Assembly (NCBI GenBank): GCA_001179505.1 | Contig: CDMY01000395.1 | Location: 323,894-387,893, forward strand | Source: Vitrella brassicaformis | Lineage: Eukaryota > Sar > Vitrellaceae | DNA: 64,000 nucleotides | Direction of reading: 5' to 3' | Shown: positions 1 to 11,413 of the stretch, piece after piece | How positions within the stretch are numbered: position 1 is the stretch's first letter | How the letters are laid out: each line of letters begins with the position of its first letter | Notes under the pieces: model-generated | What the model was told of the DNA's origin: nothing | Databases searched by the model: none | The model's input: only the letters and a program-made list of their open reading frames with translations | Program-made: the position numbers and the translations under genes

Positions 1-1614
1 CTGCTGTCCGAGATCGAGTCGTTGTCTCGCTCATCTCACGACCACGCCATGCACGACACGCTGCCGCCCCTCCCGCCATCACACCGAACGCACCCCCACC
101 TCACACACAGGTATGGCCCCATACACACAGACACACATACACACATACACACACACGATGGGGCATGTATGTATGTGTGGGCGCAGGAAGCCCTCGAGCA
201 CGGCTCAGTCGTCGCCCCGCACGAGTGGCGGCGAGGTCAAGGAGAAGGAGAGCAGCGTGCCGAGAGTTCTCCTCCTCTGCGCACAGGTACACCGACACCC
301 ACATAATACCACCACCTGCACACGTCAACACAGGTCACCTGTGTGCGTGTGTAGATCCGGTTGTTCCTGGAGGTGTGTTCGTTGCTGGAGGTGCGTCAGC
401 GGGTCGACCTGACGTTCGACCTGCTCCTAGACTTCGACGCGTGGCTCTACGACGAGGTATCTCGCACCGAATACGCACCCTCTCGATGTGAGTGAGTGTG
501 TCACGCTCGTGTCAATGGTTGGTGCGTGCAGACATTCGCGTTCTTCGGCACGGTGTCTGGCGGGGACATCATTGCCTCAGGCGGCAGATACGACCAGCTC
601 ATCGACAGACTGCAGAAAGGACGGTAAGCAGACCACATCAACTGATCTGTCCACTCATCCATGTGTATCCATCTGTGTGTGTGTGTCTGTCGGGGGGCAC
701 GTGCAGCTTGGGTCGGTCCTACAACATGTCAGAGTGGCCGCGGCTGTCCGCCATTGGCTTCGAGATCGCCCTCGAGAAGGTCATCAGGGCTGCCATGCAG
801 GTACTTCCACATATAGACACGAATCGACCTGCGCGTGTGCCGTGTGTGGATGGATGTGTGTGTGGGTGTTTTGTGTGTAGGCGGAGAGCCGTCCACGCCA
901 CGCTCGGCCGCGCAAGGGCCAGGGCGGCCGACTCGCGCAGACATACAGATACTCGGATGCCAACGCCCCACAGGTCATCATCGTCTTCCTGCGCGACGAG
1001 TCATCCCTTCTGTTTGGAGCCATGCACCTGGCAAAGGAGCTACGGAAGCTAGGTCGGTCGAGTGGGCATGCAGACACACATAGACACGTGCAGCTACACC
1101 GTATGTGTGTGTGGGTGGCTTCCCAGGTATCCGTGCTGAGTTTCGGCTGACGCCCGTGTCGCAGAGCGGCGATGTGTACGAGAAGGCCAAGCTCAACACG
1201 GTCGTCCAGTGGCTCGTCCTGCTCAAACACAAGCAGGTTTGTACGCTTTCTCTCCCCCCTCCCCCCTCCCTCACACACACGAGCATCAATATCTGTCTCT
1301 GTGTGTGTGTGTGTGTGTGTTTGTGATGCAGACGAGTACATTGGCTCAGCAGAGGGAAGGGGGCGACCTGCGTTATGTGCTGAAGCCCTGCAAGAGGGCT
1401 GGCGAGGGCGGCGCGGGGGAGGGGGTCGAGCCGATGTCCAACAAACAGGACGACAGACGGGTACGTATGTCAGAACAAGATGTCGATCCACGCGCACACA
1501 CAAGGAAAGCGATGAATGTCTCTGTGTGTATGTCAGGAGTTCGACAGCTGCCAGGACACGGTGAACTTCCTGGTGCATCACACGAGACACCCCAAGGCCA
1601 TCACCTACTGGTGA
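1..1614 (+). CDS. GCN2: GCN2-like eIF2-alpha kinase, HisRS-like C-terminal part (5' partial)
   Basis: Nine exons can be chained with consistent phase: 1-110, 187-286, 355-456, 532-623, 707-800, 881-1052, 1127-1236, 1332-1460 and 1537-1614 (TGA), giving 328 residues. The fourth and fifth exons carry the class II HisRS motif SGGRYDQLI and a following AIGFEIALEKV helix. The sixth and seventh resemble the HisRS anticodon-binding fold (QVIIVFLRD, then AMHLAKELRKLGIRAEF). In GCN2 this degenerate HisRS domain senses uncharged tRNA and activates the kinase, which phosphorylates eIF2-alpha. The kinase domain would lie upstream of the window. The divergent spacing and terminal position favour GCN2 over a true HisRS, but a HisRS paralogue cannot be excluded without the missing 5' end. 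Confidence 0.7.
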
Positions 1615-2478
1615 CTCATTCACGAGGACCTGATGTGACGGACTCCATCCATCCATCCATCCCTACTGATGTGGCATTCATTCTCGAAGCCGCCCTGGTT
1701 GGTTGGAGCACCTCTCATGAGCTGTGAGGCGCTGTGACAAGGGGGGCCTTAAGTACGCCACAGCAGACGGTCAGAGAGGCGAAAAGACGAGAGAAACGAG
1801 CGAGTTGTGTCCGTAGTTAGCTATCTGTTTATCGGTGTGTTGTGATTCGGGCATGGGTGCTTGTGATGCGATCGAGTGGTGATGCTCGTGTACAGTACAG
1901 CTAGAGAGACAGCCTGCTATGCTACGGGCAGCGTATGCGCTTCCAGATTGAAGCGACCGAATAAATTCACGTCGGTGGGTCGTCTGTCTGTGTGTTATTT
2001 GTCACTTTATCTATCGGGACGAGGCGAACACTCGCTTACACGAGTACGGTACGAGTGTGTGTGTACGTATGTGTGTGGGATGGATGGATGGATGGATGGG
2101 AAAATGGTTTGGTTCGGTTCAACACCACCTATTTGTTGCCATACTTGATTATACATACACACACAGATGGATAGGATACACACATACATACATGGGTGTC
2201 TGTGTCAATTGGGGACATAAATACAAAAAACGGCGTGGAGGGATAGCTAGCTAAAGATGGATGGGATATATGGGTGGGTACACTTATTGGAAGCGGCGCG
2301 CTTTGGCACCCACACACACACGAACACGCAATGGGATAACAAATACCAACCTCACCTACCCTGCTGCCACTAATTGCTGTAGTCGGTCGACAAAACACCA
2401 CGCCCGAGGTGTGTGTGCATCGTCATGCATTCATGAAAGAAGTATTATCCAACACGCCGCACGTCGGAGAACGTCACA
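1615..2478. other. Intergenic region between convergent genes
   Basis: No supportable gene. It holds GGAT and (CA)n/(TG)n tracts around 2050-2340 and is the shared 3' flank of two convergent genes. Confidence 0.6.
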
Positions 2479-3718
2479 TCACACCGTCGGCAGCAGCTTC
2501 TGCACCAAGAATAGCTCCATGCCCAGGTCGAAGAGCTTCGACTGACAGACACAACAACCATGGGACACAGCAGACACACACAAGGATGGACACAGGCACA
2601 GGTGTGTATGGTATGGGTGGGCCCTTTGTGTGTGTGTCTCGCTCACTCACCAAAGGGTCGTCTTTCATATTAGAGCGCATGGCGAATTCGTTGAGGGACT
2701 TGCTCAGCCGGTCAGGCACCACCGTCCTGTCATCCTGCCCATCCACACAAGACACAGACGCACACACTCATCAGTGCAACACGTACAGAAAGGACCCCTG
2801 CTGACTTACGCCCTTCATTTTGAGCACCGACGACACGGCCCCCGCCACGTTGTTGAGCCTGCCCTTCACAGGATCCGTCAGATCGACATCTCCATCACCG
2901 CCAAACAGCACATCCGCCGCGGCCATCAGCGGCTCGACATTCGTATCCTCCTCCTTCGCTTCCTCCATCTTGTCGGCATCAACATACTCACCAGTGAGCT
3001 TGCTCATGACTTTCTCGGCCTCACTGAGTTTGTTCACGACTTTCTCGGCCTCGGCCTCACCGACGGCCCCCAGAGCGTCACGCAGCCGCCCCCGCAGCTC
3101 CTGCACGGACCCCGTGAGCGTCTCGTCGCCTTGCAGGATCTCCATGACCTCCTCGCCGAGCTCCATGAACGACACACCCGTAGCCTTGCTGAGGTCTGTG
3201 AGCAGCTTCCCCGCGTCACTGGCCAGCAGCTCGGCCTCTCTCAGCGGGGTGCCCCTGCCGGCCGTCCTGATGTGCCGCAGCCCCTCCTTGAACGCATCAA
3301 GGTCGCTGCCGAGGGAGGTGGTCCTTCCGCCCTGCTCGTCCAAGTCGAAAATGAAATCGATGATGTCGCCGTCGAGGAAGTCGTTGTCAAGCGCGTCGAG
3401 CAGCGGCAAATCCAAGAGGGAGCCGGGACCGTCCTTGTCGAGGAGAGACAGCCGGCCGGTCGCGTCGTCGTTCGCTGCGGGGGCGTTGTCATTGGCTGCA
3501 GGGGGCGGTGTGACGTTGGCTGCCTGGGTCAGCTCGTCGTCGGCTGCAGGGGCAGGCGTGACATCGCTGGCCTGGGCTGCTGCTTCTCCTTGCTGGTCAG
3601 GGCCGTGTGGGAGAATGCGTGACTCGAGGAAGGGAGAGGGGATGAGGAACTCGGAGGGCGCCATGTCTGCTCCACATGCCAGCAGCAAAGACGAGACAAG
3701 AGCCAGCACCAGCATCAT
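2479..3718 (-). CDS. Secreted or ER-lumen orphan protein
   Basis: Three exons on the minus strand, 3718-2810, 2734-2651 and 2541-2479 (TGA), all phase 0, encode 351 residues. The ATG at 3718 was chosen because it gives a clean signal peptide (MMLVLALVSSLLLACGA). The open frame continues upstream without a better start. The body is acidic and Ala/Asp/Glu-rich. A spacer of repeated PAAND/PAADD-type segments is followed by a Leu/Asp stretch (DIIDFIFDLDEQGG) and a long helical region rich in EAEKV. The last short exon ends in a hydrophobic LFLVQKLLPTV. No family is recognised. Secretion is inferred from the leader only. Confidence 0.65.
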
Positions 3719-4149
3719 GGCGTTCAGAGGAGAAGAGAAGGAAGCGCACAGAGAAGGAGGAGATAATGAAATACGACGAACAGAAACGGCCTTTTGCTGT
3801 ACGCGAGGTAAACTTCGCTCAACGGTCATGTCCTGGCCAAGGCTAGGATGATGTCTTTTCTCATGCGCATGAATCAAGAAAGTGTCATCATCCGTTCTCT
3901 GTGAGGTGTCGGCCAGGCAGCAAGACGCTCCCACGGGTCTGCTGCAGCTCAAGAAGGGCCAGCACAAGCGGCACGGCGGCGCCCACCGCCATGGCCATGG
4001 CAGCAACAGGCAGCAACAGGAGGCCAACGAGAGGGCACCTGCACTGGGTGTGGACCAGTTCGACGCCATTCTGATCTCTGCCATTCTGCTCTCTGCCACG
4101 CGGGCGAGTAGCTATGACAGAACCTGCAGAGGGCGGCCCCATATGACGA
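3719..4149. other. Intergenic region upstream of the secreted orphan
   Basis: Open on the minus strand but without recognisable protein. It probably contains the promoter of the gene starting at 3718 and possibly decayed downstream remains of the eEFSec fragment. Confidence 0.4.
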
Positions 4150-4566
4150 TACCCTCCACACCTCTGGAATTTGGTCGACTTTGTTGAGCACGACCACCAT
4201 GGGCTGGCACTCCTGCGTCTATGTCTGCACCCCCTTGGTCGCGTCAATCACCAGCAGCACCGAATCGATGATGCGCGCCCCCCCGATAATGGTCTTGATC
4301 AACGAGGCATGGCCAGGACAGTCCACCAAGCAGAACTGCAGCTCCCTCTCCCTCTCCCTCTCATCAGCAGCCTCATCAGCACCCAGATTGGTCTTGACAA
4401 AGAAGGCAGAGAAGCCGAGGTCAATGGTGATACCGCGTTCCTGCGACTGGGGGTGTTTGTCGAGGGCTGCCGTGGACGTCATGCGGCTGAGCGCCCGCAC
4501 GAGGCTGGTCTTGCCGCTGTCGACGTGACCTAGCACACCCACGTTGACGTTCAGCCGACGAGCCAT
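4150..4566 (-). pseudogene. EEFSEC: Broken 5' fragment of selenocysteine elongation factor eEFSec
   Basis: From the ATG at 4566 the minus strand reads MARRLNVNVGVLGHVDSGKT, the P-loop start of eEFSec/SelB. It continues with QSQERGITIDLGFSAF (switch region) and LVDCPGHASLIKTIIGGA (the DxxGH-type G3 motif). After KGVQT comes an in-frame TAG where family members have Gln. Frame resumes at VVVLNKVDQIPE (NKxD, the G4 motif), but about nine residues normally between these motifs are missing. Everything after G4 (rest of the G domain, domains II-IV, roughly 400 residues) is absent. Two independent lesions plus truncation point to a dead partial duplicate. A functional copy would have to lie elsewhere in the genome. 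Confidence 0.7.
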
Positions 4567-4925
4567 CGGGACGGAACCGTGCAGATCTGTCGACACACAC
4601 ATGCACATGCATATGCATATCGATGACCGTCGACGTCAAGGTGTCCGTAGAAGATCTGACCTCGGTGTCGGGCGCTCCTTGTCAGATGAAAACCTGCAGA
4701 TCAGATGGATAACAGGAGGACACATCAACATGTGAAGTCTGTTGCACATCCGTGCCATCATCATACATACGCACCTGACCGGTGGTCTCCACGGCACACA
4801 GGTGCACGGCAGATCCGCGCTGCACTTTGCCGATCTCTTCACGTTGATCAATGCCCTTGCCGCCTCCCTGCCGCAATCTGGCAGATGAGATCCGCCATCC
4901 CTCGGCTCCCAACAACTCCCCAGAC

Positions 4926-4946
4926 TGCGAGCTCAGCTGCGAGCTT
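4926..4946 (+). promoter_or_regulatory. Candidate promoter element, two TGCGAGCT copies
   Basis: TGCGAGCTC at 4926 and TGCGAGCTT at 4938, about 120 bp before the start of family copy 1. The same 8-9-mer or its complement precedes several other genes in this window. Confidence 0.35.
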
Positions 4947-5065
4947 TTGAGCTCTCTTTCCACACACACGAAGAGAATGTAGCATGGCGACAGCAGAGGT
5001 GTGCAGATCCTGTTGAAGCCACAAAACAGCACTCCGATTCATAGCTTTCGCGACTTGGCTGCACG

Positions 5066-7051
5066 ATGGCTGCCAGTGTCGCCGCCCAGGTGAGAAGAGG
5101 GAGCTGCAGGCCAGGCAAATCCCTACATCATGACGTGAATCACTTGTGCTGTCTGTGTGGTTTGTCATTCGGTTTGGTGCAGATGAGCGCGGTGATACGG
5201 GCGCAGCTGCTGCCCCGGGTGGAAGGCTATCGGCTGAAGCAGGCTCAGGTATCAGCTGACCAACACACATACCGACTCGTCCATTCCATGCAGCGCATCC
5301 AAAGCTCATCGGCTGCTTGCTTGTGTGTGTGGTGTGCAGGTCAACAGCTGCATCGACCAACTTCTGCAGATGGACACCGCGGCTTCGATGGCACCACTGG
5401 TGCGGCAGGCTGCCAAACACACCACACACCACAAGGCCCTCTGTGTGTCTGTCGAGTCTACTTTGCTTGGCGTCGCTCTCGTCGTGTTGTGTCATTCGTC
5501 AGATGGTGGCCAAGGTGAGTCGTCAATTTGCTGCCGTGTCGAACCTGCTGGCCGAGTTGGCAGAGACCATCAACTCGACCATCGCACTCACAAGACATCG
5601 CCGCACACAGGTGAGTGGGGGAGCGACCACAGGCAGGCACAAACACAAGGCCCACACTGATGTGGTGTGCACCTCTTATGTGCTGTGTGTGTGTATGTCC
5701 TTCTGTCTGTGTGTCATCAGGCGCGACGGTGGCACCTGACTGACATCCCTGCCGAGCCCATGAGCGTCATCCTGGAACTGTCTGACCTCACCACCATCGG
5801 CCGATTCAAATCGACAGCCCGCCACTTCACCAACGCCGTGCGGCCGATCGTCCGCCGGCTTCGGCTGCCGAAGGCCATCGAGCGGGCGGGGGTTAGTGGT
5901 GTGGTGCAGTTCGACGATCAGCTGAGCCACGGCGAAGTGATGAAGGCCATGTGGGTGGTGGAGGAGGGGGGCGAGGGCGGCTGGGGGGAGGTGGCCGACA
6001 CACTCAGAGTCGCCGAGCATTCGGGCTATTGCCAGCTGCTGGTCATTGTTGGTGCTGGAGCTCTGCAGACACACGCCACCAAGGCGGTAAGCACGACACA
6101 CAGAAGAGGCAATCGGTGAGCTGCTGGATGTGTGTGTGTTGGCTGCAGGATTTCTTGGCGCTGCCCCGTTTCTTTGCGCAGTGGATGCTGGTCGGCCGCC
6201 GTGTGCCCTTCCGCCGCCCCACTGGCCAGCATGACGGCACACTCGAGCTGTTCCGCCACAACAACAACGAGATCCGCGCCATCCGCAACGAGCCCAACTT
6301 TACTATCACACTCAACCCGCCCCTCCCCCTCCCCGGCCGCCCCGTCCATCCCTTCTCGCAGCACCCCTTCACCCACCACGCCAAGCCACACGACCCGCCA
6401 GTCCGCTGCCGCTTCTGCTGGCAGCCTGGTGTGGGCTGGATTTCGATTGGCGTGTATGGGGCCGTTGACGCATTGGCGAGCTCCATGTTGAAGCGTCGGA
6501 TGCTGCAATACCGGTTTGAGGCTGTGGGCGGCTTCACCGACTCGCCAACAGTGGTGGTGGACCGGTGAGAGGATGGACGGCCACACAATGAGAGGGCGAA
6601 TGGCTATTTGGTGCGCTATTGATGTGTGTGTCAGGGGTGTGCGTGGCGGCCACCTTGACCGCATCATAACTCGATCGCCACACACGGCCCTTGACGAGTG
6701 CTCAGACGTGACGGCATTTGAGGGGGCCAGTGGGCGGTGTGGGTAGGTGCATGTTCTGACGTCATCCAACGACCCAGTCATCGCAGAGATTTTCTTCGTC
6801 ATTGCCCTAGGCAACAACCAGGACGGTACGTATACACATTCACAGCATATGTTCATGCTTTCGTCTCGTCTGATCATCTGCTATGCTGTTGTCTGCATGC
6901 AGTGCGCATCTTCATCGCTACCAGCGAGGTGCGAGCAGCGGGTGTCCCTCATGACGCCCCCTTCGCCCAACGATTCCCCCTGACGGCCGCCAAAGCCCGT
7001 CGCGTCCTCGGGCCCATCGCGGCCATCGTGCTTGACGGCCAGGCGCCATGA
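5066..7051 (+). pseudogene. Dispersed family copy 1 (F-box-like), in-frame stop near the 3' end
   Basis: Eight exons: 5066-5089, 5183-5248, 5340-5399, 5503-5610, 5721-6086, 6149-6564, 6635-6825 and 6903-7051 (TGA). Without the lesion they would encode 459 residues. Exons 1-4 give a short helical N-terminus (MAASVAAQ, then MSAVIRAQLLPRVEGY). Exon 5 opens with LTDIPAEPMSVILELSDL, a pattern like an F-box. Exon 6 is Pro/His-rich. In exon 7 codon 6744-6746 is TAG where copy 2 has CAG, so the last 77 codons would be lost. Exon lengths and phases match the copies at 21.2 and 50.5 kb exactly or within 3 nt. It could still make a truncated protein, so pseudogene status is inferred. Confidence 0.6.
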
Positions 7052-8403
7052 TCATGAAGGTGAGAGCCACCCAGATGATGCAGACATGCATATAATGGTG
7101 TGCCTCCTGTGTGTTGGTTTCTGTCATGCAGGATGGTCGTTTGGCTCGAAGGATGACCCGCTTGACTGGGCGGCTGACTGGCTGGCGGGCTGTTAGTGGG
7201 ATGGTGTGTGTGCAAGTTGGCTGCATGTGGTGCGTCCGGCCGAATGGGATGGACTCATCCGTGGAGTGGACGCGTGTGTGTGCAGACAGACAGACAGACA
7301 GACGGACAGACAGGTGCATGTGAGTGAAATCCATCCGTGACAGAGATGGAAGGCATAGGAATGCACGAACCATTCATTGTGGCTCAATAATATTGCACTC
7401 TGCCAGAGTCAGCTCGGCCGCTCAGCTCGCTCAAGTCAGCTCAACCACAGTGGCCATTCGCACTCGGCTCGCGCCCCGCTGATTGGCATGGCAGCCATGG
7501 CTACTGCTTTGTGTCCTCCCGTGTATGGTCTTTTTTGGCGACCGTGTGAATCATAGGTGTTTTGCTCGCGTCCGGGGTCGTCAGCCTGTGTCTCAGCGGG
7601 TGGGCGAAATGCGTTTGTTGGCGTGTGTGTCTCAGCGGGTGAGTGGTAGGCAATACAACTCTGTGTTCACAGGACATCATACACAGCCTGCTGCCCATGT
7701 GTGTCCAACGGCTTGAAAGACCAACACTCAGCCGCCAAGGCGGTAAAAATCAGCTGAACCAATTGACCACTTGCTTGAGCCGAGCATCGTGCTCCTTAAA
7801 GCATTCCATTCCACCCATACACCAGGGGATGCCATGGCTATTCCCGCATCCTCGGCGCAATACATAAACACGTCTCACTCCCTCCCCTATGTCTCTCTGC
7901 AAAAATGTCTCTGAGAGATGGAGCTGAAAAAGAAATGACCGCATTCATGTGCGGGGAGCTTCCGGCAAGGCAAGGCATGGATTGGATGGATATGGACATA
8001 AAGAACGGGTAGTACAAATAAGTACATAAACCACAAATCCAGACTGAGGGCCGAACACACAACACAACACGAAAGTATGGAAGCCGCGAAGGCGATGTGA
8101 AGTAGAGACACGCAAGAGAAAAGTACGTCGCGCACAGACGGCAGGCCCACTGTCATCACTTTGACGCCTGCACGCTGGCCTCTATCGAATTGCATACCTC
8201 GCGAGCAGCTCAACAGCTACGCAGGCAGGCGCCCCCCCTCTCGCTCTCTACCCCCCTCTCTTCTCTCAGAGTGGCCCCGCCCCGAGGATCAAAGGGATCT
8301 TCAGCCCCTCTGGCACGACCTCAGACTCCCTAGTAGACACACATACACACACAGAATCATACACTCACTCACAGTGCTGGCTGTGTCGGTGTGGGTCTCG
8401 CGT
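7052..8403. other. Intergenic region, 1.35 kb
   Basis: No gene supported. A GACA-type tract lies at about 7283-7312. A 16-bp direct repeat (TGTGTCTCAGCGGGTG) occurs near 7590 and 7626. Confidence 0.5.
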
Positions 8404-10934
8404 CTACCAGACGTAGGTGAACTTGCCGACGGTGATGGAGTACAGAAATAGCCTGTCGCCCAGGTCGTCGATGAAGTCAAAGCCCAGTCCAAAGTCCTCC
8501 GTTTCGACCTCCGCAGATCCCTGTGGGATGCCGTCGCCGCCCACACCGGCGCCCACTTGGACGTACGTGACGCCCAGGACGCCGAAGCCGACCTGGATGA
8601 ACACCTCTGTGTTGGCTGGATCGGGGAAGTCGCCTAGAACACACGCACGCACGCGCACACGCAAACGGGACAGAGCCAGGTGGATAGACCAGACGACTCG
8701 TCCATTCCTTACCATTGAGAACCAACTGGTATCCGTCGCCCCAGTTCCCTGCAGACCACGGATACTCACATGTGTCGGGTTTCTGGGTGCGTGGCGCATC
8801 CCCTACCCTGGAAGTCAGTCTCTCTCTCGTCGAAGTCCCGCAGCACGGAGAATTGATATCCCAGAACGCCGACGCTGACGGCGTATTCGGTGTCCTGAAC
8901 ATCTTGCCCCACTGCCACCGCCACCGACTTGTAGCCCGCAAACACCTCCGTGGCAAGCTCCTCATCGTCATCTGTCGTCGGGTCATCGAAGTCGTTGAAG
9001 TCGTGCCTTCGGGTGGACGATGAGAGGACGGATCGAGTATGAAGTGCATGAGAATTGTTAGTGTCTGCTGATGTCTGACCTGACGGCGACCTCGGTGTTC
9101 CTGACTTTGACGCGCTGCCCGTAGTCTCTGTCCAGGATGTCGACGTTGGTGCCCGTCTCAACGCCCCTCGCCACCACCTCGACCGCTGTCTGACGGTCGT
9201 CGGCGTCTTGGTCAACCTGATCGAGGAAACAGACGACACCAAGGGATGATGAATGGCCTCTCTCCTTACCTCCCCCCGTCCATCGATGTGTTTTTCTACT
9301 TACTCGGACACTGTATGCCCCGTACGCGACGCCCGCCCCCGCCTCGGCGTCACTCTCGTCCGACGAATACGAGATCGCGAACTTGCCCACTCCCGCATTC
9401 ACGCTGACCTCCCGCTCCTTCTTGCCGACCCCCACGCCGACGAATGCCAAATCGTTGCCGACCTGCACTGCAGTGTCGCCGCCGGCCTCGATGTCTCTCC
9501 CCCATTGAACGCTCCAGTTGTCGTAGACAATCTCGTTGGACACCTCGGTGATGAGGGTCTGAGTGCCGGCACGTGCCCATGGGTTCTGCGCCACGGTTCC
9601 GAGAGCAGTAGGGAGAAGACCTTGGCCTTCCACCTCCCCGCTGGTCGGCAGCGACGTGACGACTGCGGGCTTCTGTACTGCTCCCGCGTCTGTGTCATTC
9701 CATGTCTGTAGCCTCCTCCTTCTCTTGAGGGCGGTCTTGCTGAAGCGGCATTGCTCATCCACGGAAGTCTTCTGGGCGAAGGCCGTCATCATGCACTGGA
9801 CCTTGATGCTGTCATGGCCGTGGAGAGACATCGGCTTCATCGAGAAGACGATCCTGCCGGGGTCTTGCACGCGCACACGGAAGTCCAGCTCGTCGCTGAC
9901 AGGGCAGCCATTGACGACCAGATGGTGGACGCAGGCAGGGTCGGTGCTCTGATAGCCTTCGGGACAGAGGGCGTCACACAGCATGGGCCAGGGGTGGAAA
10001 TCGCTCCCGACGACGCTCGACTCAAACACAAAGGAGCTGACACATACACACACACAAAGAGTCACGCTGCCAAATGGAAGTTGTGTGAAGGATTGCAGAC
10101 CCTCACGCTTACTCGTCGTCGTTGGGGATGTGGATCGTCATATTCTCGCCTGCCAAAAGGCCGCTGGAGAGCATGTGCCCCTGGGCTACAGCCTTCATCT
10201 CGGTGGCCAGCGTTTTGTTGCCGTCGAAGGCAATCAGCGCCTGTGTGCTGCTCTCCCACCTGGCCGTTGGGTGGCACTGACCGGTCTCCTTGTGGCACGC
10301 ACAAGTGACGACGGCATTGTTACTCGCACCATACACGCGGAGCACCTGCACACAAACGACAGACACAGGCAATCGCAGGTAGGTCATTTCCACAAACTAC
10401 AGGCAGGCTGTTCTCACTCACGTTCGTGTGGTAGACATATCGGTCGCTTTCGCTTGTCGCCATCCCGCACTTCCCCGGCCAAGCAGAGAAGTCCACAGAT
10501 GCGATCAGTGCATGCGCAGGGGAGAAGAAGTCCTCAGCAAAGGTGGCGCCACAATCGGGGTCAGCAGTGCTGTTGCGGAAGCCCCCTCGCCGGGCGCCTG
10601 AGAGAGCCGGGTCGCTCGCGACGGCCACAGCGGCGGTCATGCGCTTGTCGGTGCACCAGGCGACGGGAGGGAATCCCTTGGGAACACCCTTTTTCTTCAG
10701 CCAGTCAGAAACAGACCACTTCTCCGTTTTGCCTTTCCCCGCCTCCTTCTCGGCTGCCGTCGGTTGTCGCCCATCAGGATGTGCAGAAGCAGCCTCCACA
10801 GCCCCCTTGTCGAGCCGCCGCGCTCCTGTTGCCGTTGCTGGAGGAGACTCGTCGTTTCCTCGGTCGCTGTATGCGTAGCTTCGGGCGTGGACGGAGATGA
10901 GCAGCGACACGGCGACGAAGGGCAGATAGTGCAT
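8404..10934 (-). CDS. Secreted orphan with repeated beta-strand-like segments
   Basis: Seven minus-strand exons: 10934-10422, 10345-10113, 10036-9304, 9216-9080, 9006-8807, 8748-8713 and 8633-8404 (TAG). Phases are consistent and give 693 residues. The N-terminus MHYLPFVAVSLLISVHARS is a signal peptide. The middle is Cys-rich (CACHKETGQC; CDALCPEGYQ), as expected for an extracellular fold. The second half contains several alternating hydrophobic/Gly stretches of similar form (AVQVGNDLAFVGVGVG, VAVAVGQDVQDTEYAVSVGV, EVFIQVGFGVLGVTYVQVG), which look like a repeated beta-strand unit. No family is recognised. The role is unknown, possibly cell wall or surface. Confidence 0.65.
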
Positions 10935-11413
10935 GACATTGACGGTGAGTGAGGGGCCGAAAAGGGGCGGGGATGGCAGATGTGTACGGGATCGACGCTC
11001 CTCAAGAGTTTACCTTTGGCCAAGATTTTGCTGAGTTGTCCCGGCGTAGCGAAAAGAATTAAGACAATAGGGGGTGCGCGAAGCGTCAAGACTGGAATAA
11101 TGTGTTGCGCGTTCAGTGCGTTCATCACCATGGCCATAAAAGCCCGACACGGAGAAAGGACGTGTGTTGTCACTGCAAGAGCCAAAACGGTGCAGTACAC
11201 ACTCCCCCCACTCCCTCCTTCCTTCCCCCTTGATCACAATGACTGACTACCCCCATTTCATTCAAAAAGCCTTCCTTATTCCACACAAAAACAACACAGG
11301 GACCAAGACACTTACATGAATCAGAGATGCAAACGAGACCAGGACATAAACCGCCAACTAGAAAAGGCAGGCCGACGGACGTCCCATTGTATGTCTGTCA
11401 GACTCTGTCTGCA
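10935..11413. other. Intergenic region
   Basis: Promoter side of the 10934 gene and 3' flank of the M20 gene; nothing else seen. Confidence 0.5.

Noticed and set aside
784-1656. 290-residue open frame on the minus strand opposite the GCN2-like exons
   Set aside because: It spans plus-strand introns and exons that have clear family motifs and consists of CA/TG-repeat translations (THTHTHT); it is a composition shadow.
2630-3622. 330- and 343-residue plus-strand frames opposite the secreted orphan
   Set aside because: They are antisense to a gene with a signal peptide and good splice sites, and have no recognisable protein features.
4184-4201. 18-nt intron that would remove the TAG from the eEFSec fragment
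   Set aside because: It would also delete conserved residues, and the rest of the protein is missing anyway, so a broken copy is simpler.
4203-6746. Reassignment of TAG to glutamine in this genome
   Set aside because: TAG terminates several well-supported genes here (8404, 31797, 46413), and both in-frame TAG cases lie in copies with other signs of decay.
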